A stretch of DNA of 64,000 nt from Burkholderia pseudomultivorans (GCF_001718415.1 NZ_CP013378.1:2294001-2358000), one strand, 5' to 3'; shown: positions 19,467-28,526, numbered from the stretch's first letter. Notes: generated by a model not told the origin, from the letters alone. A program made the numbers and translations.

Positions 19467-19496
19467 TTGTAAGTCGGATGGCTCGCGATGTAACAA
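19467..19496 (-). promoter_or_regulatory. Possible promoter of the FecR-domain gene
   Basis: On the minus strand TTGTTA (19496-19491) is followed after 18 bases by TTACAA (19472-19467), about 90 bp ahead of the start codon. The match is weak, with non-ideal spacing. Confidence 0.3.
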
Positions 19497-19541
19497 AACC
19501 TGTCCGGCGCGCCCCGTTGTCGTGCCGGTGCAATGCCGGCG

Positions 19542-20249
19542 TCAAGCGGCCGTAAGCCACGCATCGAAAGCCTGCTGTCCCGGCACCGTCACGCGCAGCA
19601 CGCGCGGCCGTGCGGTGCGTTCGATCCAGCCGTGCTCGCAGAAGCTGTCGAGCAGCGCCGCGCCGAGCGCGCCGCCGAGATGGGCGCGGCGTTCGCTCCA
19701 GTCGAGGCAGCCGCACGCGAAGCGGCGTCGGCGCGTGCGCTGCTGCGCGACGTCGATGCCCCAGCGCGCGAGTGCCTGCGTGCCGAGCTCGGTGGTCTCG
19801 ATCGCGTCGCCGTGGGCCTGCAGCCAGCCGCGCGCGGTGAGCCCGTCGAAGATGCGTACCGCGAGTTCGCCGGCCATGTGGTCGTAGCAGGTGCGCGCGT
19901 AGCGCAGCTCGGCCGGCACCGTGCGCGACGGCGGCGGCACCGGGCGGTGCGGCGCGGCCGCGCGCGCGACGTTCGCAAGCGCCTCGAGCGACGCCGCGAT
20001 GTCGACCGACGCGATCCGGTAATAGCGGTGCCGGCCGCGCACGTCGAGCGCGAGCAGGCCGCCTTCGGTCAGGCGCGCGAGATGCGCGCTCGCCGCGGAC
20101 GGCGACAGCCCGGCGATCATCGTCAGTTCGCCGGCCGGCCGTGCGCTGCCGTCCATCAGCGCCCATAGCATCGCGGCGCGCCCCGGGTCGGCGATCAGCG
20201 CGCCGATGCGGCTGAGGCCCGGAAAGTGGTGGTCGTCTTGATCGGTCAT
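19542..20249 (-). CDS. ArsR-family transcriptional regulator, long form
   Basis: 235 aa. A winged helix-turn-helix spans about 8-95 (GALIADPGRAAMLWALMDG, PAGELTMIAGLSPSAASAHLARL, LLALDVRGRHRYYRI). A C-terminal domain of about 110 residues is not found in short ArsR proteins and holds two close Cys residues (FACGCLDWSERRAHLGGALGAALL). The ligand is unknown; the Cys pair could sense metal or redox. The ATG at 20249 has a GAGG site. Upstream in-frame codons to 20432 encode an unlikely Pro/Arg-rich leader. The neighbour on the other side is a divergent mini-lipoprotein. Confidence 0.82.
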   Translation of the reverse strand: MTDQDDHHFPGLSRIGALIADPGRAAMLWALMDGSARPAGELTMIAGLSPSAASAHLARLTEGGLLALDVRGRHRYYRIASVDIAASLEALANVARAAAPHRPVPPPSRTVPAELRYARTCYDHMAGELAVRIFDGLTARGWLQAHGDAIETTELGTQALARWGIDVAQQRTRRRRFACGCLDWSERRAHLGGALGAALLDSFCEHGWIERTARPRVLRVTVPGQQAFDAWLTAA

Positions 20250-20458
20250 CGTCGTGCCTCGTCGGAGCTGCGGCCCGCGCCATGCGCGGCGGATGATCAG
20301 CAGTGTAGGCGCTGTCCGCATTCGATGTTTCGCGTTCGGCTGAAATGTCGGATGCAGCGCCGGCGGGGGCCGCGCATGCGGCGAGCGGGGCGCGTAGCGC
20401 GGCGCGCGTAGAATGGGCGGACGCGGCGGCACGGGGCCGCCGCACGCGACACGATGCG

Positions 20459-20602
20459 ATGATGAAGACGCTTTTCTGCCTGTTGGCGGCCGCGCTCGTT
20501 TGCGCGGCCTGTGCGCAGGGCGGCACGGGTGCCGCCGGCGAGCGGGGCGGCAGCCTCGAGATGTACGGCACGATCGACCAGGGCATCACGGTGCGGCGCT
20601 GA
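20459..20602 (+). CDS. Very small exported lipoprotein-like protein, unknown function
   Basis: 47 aa, MMKTLFCLLAAALVCAACAQ at the start. It has a short basic n-region, a hydrophobic core and a Cys (residue 18) followed by Gly-rich sequence, then LEMYGTIDQGITVRR. The -3 position before the Cys is itself a Cys rather than Leu/Val, so a lipobox is only approximate. The tail LEMYGTIDQGI resembles the N-terminal strand of Burkholderia porins, which may be coincidence. It is divergent from the ArsR-like gene. Confidence 0.45.
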   Translation: MMKTLFCLLAAALVCAACAQGGTGAAGERGGSLEMYGTIDQGITVRR

Positions 20603-20712
20603 TCCCTGCCTGTCGGGCCGGGCCGCCGCGCGGGGGCCGGGCCGCGACGCGTTGCCGCAGCGCAACGTATAATGCGCCGATTACAGCGCCCATGCCGCCT
20701 GGAGCCAACAAG

Positions 20713-21225
20713 ATGTCCCAACCGTCCCCCGTGCCGGCCGCCCTCGACCGCACCGAAACCGTATTCCGCTTCCTCGCCGAGCCGTCGTCCGTGAACTTCG
20801 GCGGCAAGGTGCATGGCGGCGCGCTGATGAAATGGATCGACGAGGTCGCTTACGCATGCGCGGCAGTCTGGTCGAGCCGCTATTGCGTGACGGTCAGCGT
20901 CGGCAACATCCGCTTCCAGCGCCCGATCCTGGTCGGCAACCTGGTCGAGTTGAAGGCGCGCGTCGTCGCGACCGGGCGTACCAGCATGCACATCCACGTG
21001 TCCGTGCATGCGGGCGACCCGAAGGGCGGCGTGTTGCGCCAGACGACCGACTGTCTCGTCGTGTTCGTCGCGGTCGACGAGAACGGCAACCCGCTGCCGG
21101 TCCCGACGTTCGTGCCCCAGACCGACGAGGAGAAGCGCCTGGCGAAGTATGCGATGGACGTGCGCGCGGCGCTCGACAAGATCGTCGAGATGAAGCCGGA
21201 AGAGGTCGCGAAGGGCGAGATCTGA
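20713..21225 (+). CDS. Acyl-CoA thioesterase, hot-dog fold (YciA/BACH type)
   Basis: 170 aa. The hot-dog pattern is clear: NFGGKVHGGALMKWIDEVAYACAAVWS (central helix with the catalytic Asp/Asn region), then VGNIRFQRPILVGNLVELKARVV and QTTDCLVVFVAVDENG. It hydrolyses acyl-CoA to fatty acid and CoA in the cytoplasm. GGAG lies 8 bases before the ATG. It is convergent with fumC; the 89-bp gap holds a GC hairpin without a T-run. Confidence 0.9.
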   Translation: MSQPSPVPAALDRTETVFRFLAEPSSVNFGGKVHGGALMKWIDEVAYACAAVWSSRYCVTVSVGNIRFQRPILVGNLVELKARVVATGRTSMHIHVSVHAGDPKGGVLRQTTDCLVVFVAVDENGNPLPVPTFVPQTDEEKRLAKYAMDVRAALDKIVEMKPEEVAKGEI

Positions 21226-21314
21226 CGGTTCGGGGGCGGCGTCGCCCCCGCTGCCGTGCAGGTATCGCGCGCCGGACCTCGCCGCCGACGCGTGCAGCGG
21301 GTCAGGGCGTCGGT

Positions 21315-22709
21315 TCAGCGCGTGCCGATCATCTGCTCGGGACGCACCCACGCATCGAATTCCGCGTCGGTCAGGTAGCCGAGCGCGAGCGCGGCGGCCT
21401 TCAGCGTCGTGCCTTCCTTGTGCGCCTTCTTCGCGATCTGCGCGGCCTTGTCGTAGCCGATATGCGGGTTGAGCGCCGTCACCAGCATCAGCGATTCGTT
21501 CAGCAGCAGGTCGATGCGCGCACGGTTCGGCTCGATGCCCACCGCGCAATGATCGTTGAAGCTCTGCGCGCCGTCCGCGAGCAGCCGCACCGACTGCAGC
21601 ACGTTGTGCGCGATCATCGGCCGGAACACGTTCAGCTCGAAATTGCCGCTCGCGCCGCCGACGTTCACCGCGACATCGTTGCCGAACACCTGGCAGCACA
21701 GCATCGTCACGGCTTCCGACTGCGTCGGGTTCACCTTGCCCGGCATGATCGAGCTGCCCGGCTCGTTCTCCGGGATCGACAGCTCGCCGAGCCCGCAGCG
21801 CGGCCCGCTCGCGAGCCAGCGCACGTCGTTCGCGATCTTCATCAGGCTCGCCGCGACGGTCTTCAGCGCACCGTGCGCGAATACCAGCGCGTCGGCGGCC
21901 GCCATCACCTCGAACTTGTTCGGCGCGGTCGCGAACGGCAGCTTCGTCAGCCGGCCGATCTCGTCGGCGACGCGCACCGCGAATTCCGGATGCGCGTTCA
22001 GGCCGGTGCCGACCGCGGTCCCGCCGAGCGCGAGCTCGTACAGGTGCGGCAGCGCCGATTCGACGTGCCGGATGCCCTGGTCGAGCTGCGCGACGTAGCC
22101 GGAGAATTCCTGGCCGAGCGTGAGCGGCGTCGCATCCTGCAGGTGCGTGCGGCCGATCTTCACGATATCGGCGAAGGCCTTCGATTTCGCGTCGAGCGTC
22201 GCGCGCAGCGTGCGCAGCGCGGGCAGCAGATGGTTGACGATCGCGTACGCGGCCGCGACGTGCATCGCGGTCGGGAACACGTCGTTCGACGACTGGCCGC
22301 GGTTCACGTCGTCGTTCGGATGGACCTTGCGCGCTTCGCCGCGCTCGCCGCCCATCAGTTCGCTGGCGCGGTTCGCGATCACCTCGTTGAGGTTCATGTT
22401 GGTCTGGGTCCCGGAGCCGGTCTGCCAGACGGCGAGCGGGAACTCGCGCGGATGCTTGCCGGCGATGATCTCGTCGGCCGCGGCGATGATCGCCTGAGCC
22501 TTGTCGTCGGCCAGCACGCCGAGCGACTGGTTCACGGCGGCCGCCGCGCGCTTGACGATCGCGAGCGCGTGGATCAGCTCGGGCGACTGCTTCTCGGTCG
22601 AGATCCGGAAATTCTGCAGCGAGCGCTCGGTCTGCGCGCCCCAGAGCCGGTCGGCCGGCACGGCGATTTCGCCGAACGTGTCGCGTTCCATCCGAACTGC
22701 TTCGTTCAT
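21315..22709 (-). CDS. fumC: Class II fumarate hydratase
   Basis: 464 aa, iron-independent fumarase of the citric-acid cycle. The aspartase/fumarase signature [11 protein letters not shown] is present, along with [20 protein letters not shown] and [33 protein letters not shown] before the ATG at 22709 is a strong ribosome site. An upstream in-frame ATG at 22814 gives an Arg-rich leader and was rejected. Oxidation-resistant FumC enzymes are often induced by superoxide; no control site was identified here. Confidence 0.96.
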   Translation of the reverse strand: MNEAVRMERDTFGEIAVPADRLWGAQTERSLQNFRISTEKQSPELIHALAIVKRAAAAVNQSLGVLADDKAQAIIAAADEIIAGKHPREFPLAVWQTGSGTQTNMNLNEVIANRASELMGGERGEARKVHPNDDVNRGQSSNDVFPTAMHVAAAYAIVNHLLPALRTLRATLDAKSKAFADIVKIGRTHLQDATPLTLGQEFSGYVAQLDQGIRHVESALPHLYELALGGTAVGTGLNAHPEFAVRVADEIGRLTKLPFATAPNKFEVMAAADALVFAHGALKTVAASLMKIANDVRWLASGPRCGLGELSIPENEPGSSIMPGKVNPTQSEAVTMLCCQVFGNDVAVNVGGASGNFELNVFRPMIAHNVLQSVRLLADGAQSFNDHCAVGIEPNRARIDLLLNESLMLVTALNPHIGYDKAAQIAKKAHKEGTTLKAAALALGYLTDAEFDAWVRPEQMIGTR

Positions 22710-22850
22710 GATGCACTCCTCCTGGAAAGGGGAAAGGCCGCGCGGCGCGCGGCGTCGGGCGTATCGTGGGGCGGTCGCGCCGCACGCGCGGCGTCTTCGG
22801 GCTTCAACCGACAAGCATAGCGCCGGTCGCGATTTCGCGTCGCGTCGGGC

Positions 22851-24239
22851 TCAGCGCACCGCTGCGGCAAGCGACGCGCTCTTCAGATGAAAGCGACACG
22901 CCAGCAGCACGGCGACGCTCGCGAGGCCGGCCGCGAGCCCCCACCACAGGCCGCGCGCGCCGAGGCCCGCATGGAACGCGAGCCAGTAGCCGGTCGGAAA
23001 GCCGATGCCCCAGTAGCCGAAGGTCGCGGCGAGCATCGGGATGCGTGTGTCTTTCAGCCCGCGCAGCGCGCCGGACGCGACGGTCTGCATCCCGTCGACG
23101 ATCTGGAACACCGCGGCGATGCCGAGCAGCGACGCGGCGAGCGACACCGTGGCCGCGTTGGCCGGATCGTCGAGATGCAGGTACAGGCCGACGATCGCAT
23201 GCGGCGCGACGATCAGCACGAGGCCCGACAGCGACATGAACGCGACGCCGAGCCCCAGCGCGACGAAGCCCGCATGGCGCGCGGCGACCGGCGCGCCCGC
23301 GCCGACCCAGTAGCCGACCCGCACGTTGGCGGCCTGGCCGATCGCGAGCGGCACCATGAACGCGACCGACGCGACGTTCAGCGCGATCTGGTGCGCGGCG
23401 AGCGAGGTCGCGCCGAGCACGCCGATGGTCAGGCCGGTGGCGAGAAACAGCGTCGATTCGACCCCGTACGTGATCGCGACCGGCCAGCCGATGCCGATCA
23501 GCTCGCTCATCACGGGCAGCTTCGGGCGCGCGGCGGTCACGAAGTGACGGAAGCGCTGCCGGCCGTGCAGCAGCCAGATCAACGCGAGCGCGGTGAGCCA
23601 GATGGTGATCGTCGTCGCGACCGCCGAACCGAGGAAGCCGAGGCGCGGCAGCCCGAATGCGCCGTGGATCAGCCCGTAGTTCAGCACGCCGTTGACGCCG
23701 ACCCCGCCGATCGAGACCCACAGCAGCCGCCGCGCCGCACCGATCGCGGGCAGGAACGCCCGCATCAGCCCGACGCCGATCAGGCTGCCGAGCGCCGCGA
23801 AGCGCAGCACGCCCGTGTACTCGCCGACATGATGGGCGAGCGTCGGCGGCTCGTGGAACATCAGCAGGATCGGTTCGGACAGCGACAGCGCGACGATCGC
23901 CGGAATCGCGAGCAGCACCGACAGCACGAAACCGGTCCAGTAGATGTGCGGCACGCGGTGATCGGCCTGCGCGCCGCGCGCGTGCGCGACGCTGACGCTC
24001 ACCGACGACAGCACGCCCTGCAGCACCGTCACGATGACGAAGAAGAAGTTCGCGCCGAGCCCGCCCGCCGCGAGCGAATCGGGGCCGAGCGAGCCGAGCA
24101 GCACCGTGTCGGTGACGCTCATCGCCATCTGCGAGAGCTGCGCGATCGCGAGTGGCGCGGCGAGGCGAGCGGTATCGGCGGCGTGACTGGACAGGGACGG
24201 CGGCGCGGCGGCCGTCCGCGTGAGACCGGAATGCGACAT
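22851..24239 (-). CDS. MATE-family efflux transporter (NorM type)
   Basis: 462 aa with about 12 membrane helices in two similar halves. LAAPLAIAQLSQMAMSVTDTVLLGSLGPDSLAAGGLG and the second-half MVPLAIGQAANVRVGYWVGAG match MATE drug/cation antiporters. The mid-protein GIGWPVAITYGVESTLFL matches the half-repeat start. It exports cationic drugs using a proton or sodium gradient. It is probably monocistronic; fumC follows 141 bp downstream. Confidence 0.92.
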   Translation of the reverse strand: MSHSGLTRTAAAPPSLSSHAADTARLAAPLAIAQLSQMAMSVTDTVLLGSLGPDSLAAGGLGANFFFVIVTVLQGVLSSVSVSVAHARGAQADHRVPHIYWTGFVLSVLLAIPAIVALSLSEPILLMFHEPPTLAHHVGEYTGVLRFAALGSLIGVGLMRAFLPAIGAARRLLWVSIGGVGVNGVLNYGLIHGAFGLPRLGFLGSAVATTITIWLTALALIWLLHGRQRFRHFVTAARPKLPVMSELIGIGWPVAITYGVESTLFLATGLTIGVLGATSLAAHQIALNVASVAFMVPLAIGQAANVRVGYWVGAGAPVAARHAGFVALGLGVAFMSLSGLVLIVAPHAIVGLYLHLDDPANAATVSLAASLLGIAAVFQIVDGMQTVASGALRGLKDTRIPMLAATFGYWGIGFPTGYWLAFHAGLGARGLWWGLAAGLASVAVLLACRFHLKSASLAAAVR

Positions 24240-24386
24240 GGCGTGGACGCGCGGGTGCGGGCCCGCGCTTGTGGTTCTATTTTGTGAGAAAGCAAGCTTA
24301 CGGCTTTATTGACACCCTGTCGAACCTGCGTCGATGGCCACGTCGCGCGCAGGGGGATGCGCGGCGGCGGCCGGCTGCGGTCGCGG

Positions 24387-24605
24387 CTACGCGTCGTGCA
24401 CCGCGATGCGCGTGTCGCCGAGCAGCACGACCTGGCCCGCGCGGATCTTGCAGGTCTTGCGCAGCTCGACCGCGCCGTCGACTTTCACCGCGCCGGACGC
24501 GACGATCATTTTCGCGGTGCCGCCGCTGTCCGCGAGGCCGGTGATCTTGAGAAGGCTGTGCAGCTCGACGTAGTCGCCGGTCAGCGTGAAATCCAGGTTG
24601 GGCAT
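24387..24605 (-). CDS. S4-like RNA-binding protein (YbcJ type)
   Basis: 72 aa. The S4-like fold is seen in YVELHSLLKITGLADSGGTAKMIVASGAVKVDGAVELRKTCKIRAGQVV. It is predicted to bind structured RNA; YbcJ of E. coli is its closest named relative. The ATG at 24605 (MPNLDFTLTG) was chosen; an upstream frame to 24665 has no family support. It stands alone, divergent from the Ala-rich exported gene. Confidence 0.82.
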   Translation of the reverse strand: MPNLDFTLTGDYVELHSLLKITGLADSGGTAKMIVASGAVKVDGAVELRKTCKIRAGQVVLLGDTRIAVHDA

Positions 24606-24874
24606 GACGAAGAACGCGCGCGGCGCGCGCGAGGAAGGGAAGCAATCGCCCGCATCATACGGCACCGCGGGCCGTCGCGCGAGCGCGGCCGGGCAGTTGT
24701 TAGAGACTGTGAGCGATTCGTCAGCAAATGAAACGGTGGGTAACAGTCTGAGAAATCCGAGAACCGGCCGTGCGAGCCGCGGGTCTGTTCGCGTACCTGC
24801 TGCGTGTTGCGGCAGGGGACGCGACGGAGCGCAGCGACGCGCTTCGCGCCCACAACTTCTTGAGGAGGATTGTC

Positions 24875-25276
24875 ATGTCCAAGATTCGTACGATGCTGAT
24901 CGGTGCCGCGCTGACGGCGTTCGCCACTTCGGCCGCATTCGCACAGACGGGCGCGGCGGCGCAGGGTTCGGCCGGTGCCGGCATGCAGGCGCAGACGCCT
25001 GCGGCGGGCGTCGGTGCGGGCGCGCAGGGCAGCGCCGGCGCGAACGCGTCGGGCAATGCCGCCGGCACGGCGACGGACGCGGTCGGCACCGCGGCGGACG
25101 GCGCAAAGGATACGGCTGCGTCGGCCGTTCACTCGACCAAGAAGCACGCGAAGCATGCCGCGAAGTCGGCCAAGCATCACGCCGGTTCGGCGAAGACGAA
25201 GGCTGGCGAGGCGGCGGACGGCGATGCATCGGCCGGCGTGCAGGGCGGCGCATCGGCCACGGGCGCCACGCAGTAA
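24875..25276 (+). CDS. Ala/Gly-rich exported protein with basic Lys/His segment
   Basis: 133 aa. Strong site GAGGAGG precedes the ATG. A Sec signal peptide (MLIGAALTAFATSAAFA|QT) is followed by Ala/Gly/Gln/Thr-rich sequence. A basic segment at about 88-113 (STKKHAKHAAKSAKHHAGS and KTKAG) recalls histone H1 tails or the acid-shock protein Asr. No family is recognised with confidence. Low complexity makes homology unreliable, and export is inferred only from the signal peptide. Confidence 0.6.
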   Translation: MSKIRTMLIGAALTAFATSAAFAQTGAAAQGSAGAGMQAQTPAAGVGAGAQGSAGANASGNAAGTATDAVGTAADGAKDTAASAVHSTKKHAKHAAKSAKHHAGSAKTKAGEAADGDASAGVQGGASATGATQ

Positions 25277-25337
25277 GCGGTGCCCGGACGCCGCACGACG
25301 CCCGCCCCGGACGGCGCGTCGTGACGGCGCTTGCCGG

Positions 25338-25374
25338 ACGGCCCGGTTCGCCTGCGCGCGAACCGGGCCGTTTT
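25338..25374. terminator. Bidirectional terminator
   Basis: ACGGCCCGGTTCGC (25338-25351) pairs with GCGAACCGGGCCGT (25358-25371), followed by TTTTC. The genes on both sides converge on it. Confidence 0.88.
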
Positions 25375-25393
25375 CATGGGCGCGCGCGGCCGG

Positions 25394-26167
25394 TCACGGC
25401 CGGCGCGGCCCGGATCCCTGGCCCTGCGGCGCACGCGCGGCCGGCGCGAACACGCTGCGCAGCCACGCGGCGAGCCGCGCGAACACGTCGTACGGCTCCT
25501 CGACGAAAATCTCGGGTTTCAGCAGCCGCAGGTATTCCATGATCTGCTGCGCTTCCTGTTTCTGGAACGAGCCGTGCGAGAGCCCGAGCCGCAGCAGGCC
25601 GCGCAGTTCGCCGAGCTTGTCGCGCGCGGCGCTGCCCACGCTCATCTCGCACGCGAGCTTCGCCTCGTAGATCCGCTGCCGCAGCGATTCGGCAAGGCGC
25701 CACGCGGGCGTCTGCATCATTTCCTCGAGCGTCTGGATGTCGTGCACCGCGCTCTTGATCTGCGCGGCGAGCGGGTCGACCAGCGACGCATCCGCCTGCG
25801 CTTCGGCGACGATCGCCTTCGCCCAGTCGCGGCACGCCTTCGCGAGCTCGTCGGGCGTCCATTCGGCGCGCGATGCGAAGCCGAAGCCGAAATCGCCGGC
25901 CTGCCGCATCAGGATCGCGACGACGTCCGGGAATTCCTTGTCGAGCGTGCGCTTCGCCCACGCGTACTGGCCGCCTTCGAGCATCCGCTGCACCGCATGC
26001 TCGGTCAGCGGCACCATGTTGTCGAGCAGCTTGGCGCGCAGGAAGTCCTCGAACGACGGCGTCGCGAACTGCGGGTCGAGCTTCAGCGATACGCGCACGA
26101 ACGCGTCGTAGTCCTTGCGCAGGGACGCGACGGTGTCGTCCTTCAGGGATAGGGTGATCTGGCCCAT
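25394..26167 (-). CDS. Conserved hypothetical protein, 257 aa
   Basis: Soluble, with no signal peptide and no membrane helix. The start is MGQITLSLKDDTVASLRKDYDAFVR. It is helix-rich with acidic/basic heptad-like stretches (TPDELAKACRDWAKAIVAEAQADASLVDPLAAQIKSAVHDI) and a mid-region FGFGFASRAEW. The C-terminus is Pro/Arg-rich. No motif of known function was recognised. It is flanked by a convergent terminator and by azlD 161 bp upstream, and its size and start codon look normal. GC content is like the neighbours. Confidence 0.65.
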   Translation of the reverse strand: MGQITLSLKDDTVASLRKDYDAFVRVSLKLDPQFATPSFEDFLRAKLLDNMVPLTEHAVQRMLEGGQYAWAKRTLDKEFPDVVAILMRQAGDFGFGFASRAEWTPDELAKACRDWAKAIVAEAQADASLVDPLAAQIKSAVHDIQTLEEMMQTPAWRLAESLRQRIYEAKLACEMSVGSAARDKLGELRGLLRLGLSHGSFQKQEAQQIMEYLRLLKPEIFVEEPYDVFARLAAWLRSVFAPAARAPQGQGSGPRRP

Positions 26168-26328
26168 GAATCATCTCGATGGCGGGCCTGCGCGCGCGGC
26201 GGACGAGGCGGCGCGCCGGGGCCGGGCGCCGCGTCGACGAGCCGGTTCGCGCCGAGGCCGATGGCGGGTCTTCTCTCCCTATATCGGCGCGCGGGCCGCA
26301 AACTTGAGCGCGCGCCGGTGCGGCGCGC

Positions 26329-26667
26329 TCAGGCCGCCGGCCAGTGCGGCAGCACGAGGCCCTGCCACAGGAAGAACACCGCGAGCCCGACCGCGATCGT
26401 CACGAGCGGGCGGCGCGTCGTCGCCGACACGAGCACCGCGGCGAGCCCGCCGATCAGCTGCGGGTTGCGCCAGCTCAGTTCGGCCGCGCCGCCGTGCGGC
26501 GACACGACCATCGGCACGATGATCGCGGTCAGTACGGTCACGGGCACGAAGCCGAGCGCGGTCCGCACGAGCGGCGGGAAGACCAGCCGTTCGCCGAACA
26601 GGAACAGCGTCGTGCGGATCGCGTAGGTGATGACGGCCATGCCGAGGATCAGCAGCGCGTAGCTCAC
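26329..26667 (-). CDS. azlD: AzlD-family branched-chain amino-acid exporter subunit
   Basis: 112 aa, four hydrophobic segments, the usual AzlD size. The fold starts LLILGMAVITYAIRTTLF and continues with ALGFVPVTVLTAIIVPMVV. It begins with GTG (26667), whose GTGA overlaps the azlC stop by 4 bp, so translation is coupled. AzlC plus AzlD form a transporter exporting branched-chain amino acids or analogues. Confidence 0.88.
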   Translation of the reverse strand: MSYALLILGMAVITYAIRTTLFLFGERLVFPPLVRTALGFVPVTVLTAIIVPMVVSPHGGAAELSWRNPQLIGGLAAVLVSATTRRPLVTIAVGLAVFFLWQGLVLPHWPAA

Positions 26668-27416
26668 GATGCCGTCTCCGTGCGGGAACCGGCGCGCGTG
26701 CGCGCATGCAGCAGCGTGAGCGCGACGCCGACCGCGACGCCGGCCGCAACCGCGCCGAGCAGCCCGAGCTTGTACGGCCAGCCCTGCCAGAAGTACGCGA
26801 GCGTGCCGGCCGTCGCGGCAGCCGCGAAATAGCGCAGCGTGCCGAGCTGCGGGACGACGATCGCGATGAAGGTCGCCGCCATCGCAAAGTCGAGACCGAG
26901 CGACTGCAGCCCGGGGAACGCCGCGCCGAAGCCGATGCCCGCGAGCGTCCAGACCTGCCAGTTCAGGTACATCGCGAGCCCCGAGCCGAAGAAGTAGTGG
27001 GGGCCGATCGTGCCGGGCGGGAAGTGACGGTAGTGCGCGTACGCGACCGCGAACACCTCGTCGGTCATCAGCGCGCCGAGCGTCGCGCGCCAGCGCAGCG
27101 GCAGGTGCGCGACGTACGGCGCGAGCGTCGCGCTGTACAGCAGATGGCGCAGGTTCACGATCAGCGTGGTCGCGAGCACGACGATGAAGCTCGCGCTGCC
27201 GGCGATCAGGCCGAGCGCGATGAACTGCGCGGAGCCCGCGAACACGGCGAGCGACATCAGCACGCCGTGCCACGCGGCGAGCGGGCCGCCGGCGACGAGC
27301 GTGCCGAAGATCACGCCGAACGGGGCGGCGCCGACCATCATCGGAATCGTGTCGCGCGCGCCGTCGAGCCATTCGTCGAGCGGGCGCCGCGCGGGTGGTC
27401 GCGGTATCGAATTCAA
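26664..27416 (-). CDS. azlC: AzlC-family branched-chain amino-acid exporter
   Basis: 250 aa with five to six membrane helices. GARDTIPMMVGAAPFGVIFGTLV and SAQFIALGLIAGSASFIVVLATTLIVNLRHLLYSATLAPY are typical of the AzlC family (large subunit). The start is a TTG at 27416 with GGAGGAGG just upstream; no in-frame ATG lies before it. An AraC-type regulator lies 207 bp upstream on the same strand. Confidence 0.87.
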   Translation of the reverse strand: MNSIPRPPARRPLDEWLDGARDTIPMMVGAAPFGVIFGTLVAGGPLAAWHGVLMSLAVFAGSAQFIALGLIAGSASFIVVLATTLIVNLRHLLYSATLAPYVAHLPLRWRATLGALMTDEVFAVAYAHYRHFPPGTIGPHYFFGSGLAMYLNWQVWTLAGIGFGAAFPGLQSLGLDFAMAATFIAIVVPQLGTLRYFAAAATAGTLAYFWQGWPYKLGLLGAVAAGVAVGVALTLLHARTRAGSRTETAS

Positions 27417-27623
27417 GATGCCTCCTCCATGTGCGGAAGGATAGCGGGCGGGCGCGCGGGCGGCTTGTACGTTCTTGCGGCGGGGTGGCGGTGTTTCGAC
27501 GGGGCGCCGACGGCGTCGGGCGCGGGCGGGCGAAGCGGCTGCGCGGCGGGTTGCGAGGTGGGCTGCGACACGGGCTGCGGAGCGGGCGGTGACACGGCCG
27601 GTCGTGACGCCGGCGTTGCCGCG

Positions 27624-28526
27624 TCAGCGCGCCTGCCAGCGTCCGGGCGGCACGCCGAACATCCGCTTGAAGTGCCGCGTGAAATGGCTCTGGTCGACGA
27701 AGCCGCTGGCCGCCGCGACCTCGGCGACCGGCGCGCCCGCACGTAGCGGCGCGAGCGCGCGCTGCAGCCGCAACTGGTTGCGCCAGGCATGCGGCGGCAT
27801 GCCGGTCTCGCGCGTGAACAGCCGGGCCGCGTGGAAGGGCGACAATCCGGCCGCCTGCGCGACGTCGGCGAGCGTCACCGTGCCGGCGAGATCGGCGGCG
27901 AGCCGCTCGCGCATCGCTGCGACGCGCGGCTCGTCGGCCGCGAGCGGTGCCGGTTGCGGCCGCACGTCCGCATGACGCACGATCAGCGTCGACAGCGCGT
28001 CGAGCATCGCGGTTTCGGCGGCGAGCGGATCGTAGATGCGCGGCGCGCCGGACGGCGGCCCGCTGTCGGTCGGCTCCGTGTGCGCGTGCGAGGTCCGCAC
28101 CTGTTCGCTGCCGGCTTCCATCATCCGGTGCGCGAGCGCGAGCCGCGCCGCGAGATCGGCGTCGCGGATCACGCCGGGCGCGAACCACGGCGCATCCTGC
28201 GGACGGCCGACGATCGCGTCGGCGAGCGCGCGGATGAACTCGACGGGCACATAGCTGACGCGATAGCACCAGCCTTCGTCGACTGCACGCGAGCCCGTGT
28301 GCACTTCGCCGGGGTTGATTACGGGCACGCTGCCCGTTTCCGCGACGTAGCCGTTGCCGCGATAGGTGAAGCGCTCCGCGCCTTCGAGGATCACGGGAAT
28401 CGTGTACGCGTCGTGCCAGTGCGGCGCGAACGCATGGTCGCGATAGGTGGCCGTGAGCAGATCCGCGTCGGGCAGCAGCGGCGTGCGCCAGTAGCGGGCG
28501 GCGTCTCGAAGGCGGGAGGCGGGCAT
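27624..28526 (-). CDS. AraC-family regulator with cupin sensor, likely controlling azlCD
   Basis: 300 aa. An N-terminal cupin AraC_binding domain at about 1-110 has the His-rich strand AFAPHWHDAYTIPVILEGAERFTYRG and PVINPGEVHTGSRA. The C-terminal pair of helix-turn-helices spans about 205-298 (VTLADVAQAAGLSPFHAARLFTRETG and AEVAAASGFVDQSHFTRHFKRMFG). The position just before azlCD on the same strand suggests local control of amino-acid export. This is the usual arrangement for AzlCD families and is inferred, not shown. Confidence 0.88.
   Translation of the reverse strand: MPASRLRDAARYWRTPLLPDADLLTATYRDHAFAPHWHDAYTIPVILEGAERFTYRGNGYVAETGSVPVINPGEVHTGSRAVDEGWCYRVSYVPVEFIRALADAIVGRPQDAPWFAPGVIRDADLAARLALAHRMMEAGSEQVRTSHAHTEPTDSGPPSGAPRIYDPLAAETAMLDALSTLIVRHADVRPQPAPLAADEPRVAAMRERLAADLAGTVTLADVAQAAGLSPFHAARLFTRETGMPPHAWRNQLRLQRALAPLRAGAPVAEVAAASGFVDQSHFTRHFKRMFGVPPGRWQAR

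Noticed and set aside
21231..21251. GC hairpin between the thioesterase and fumC genes
   Set aside because: GGGGGCG/CGCCCCC forms a stem but has no T-run on either strand, so it is not called as an intrinsic terminator.
27413..27790. A Pro/Gln-rich 125-aa frame (QPVSQPTSQP pattern)
   Set aside because: It overlaps the end of the AraC-type regulator and the azlC start. The pattern arises from low-complexity GC repeats, not a supported gene.
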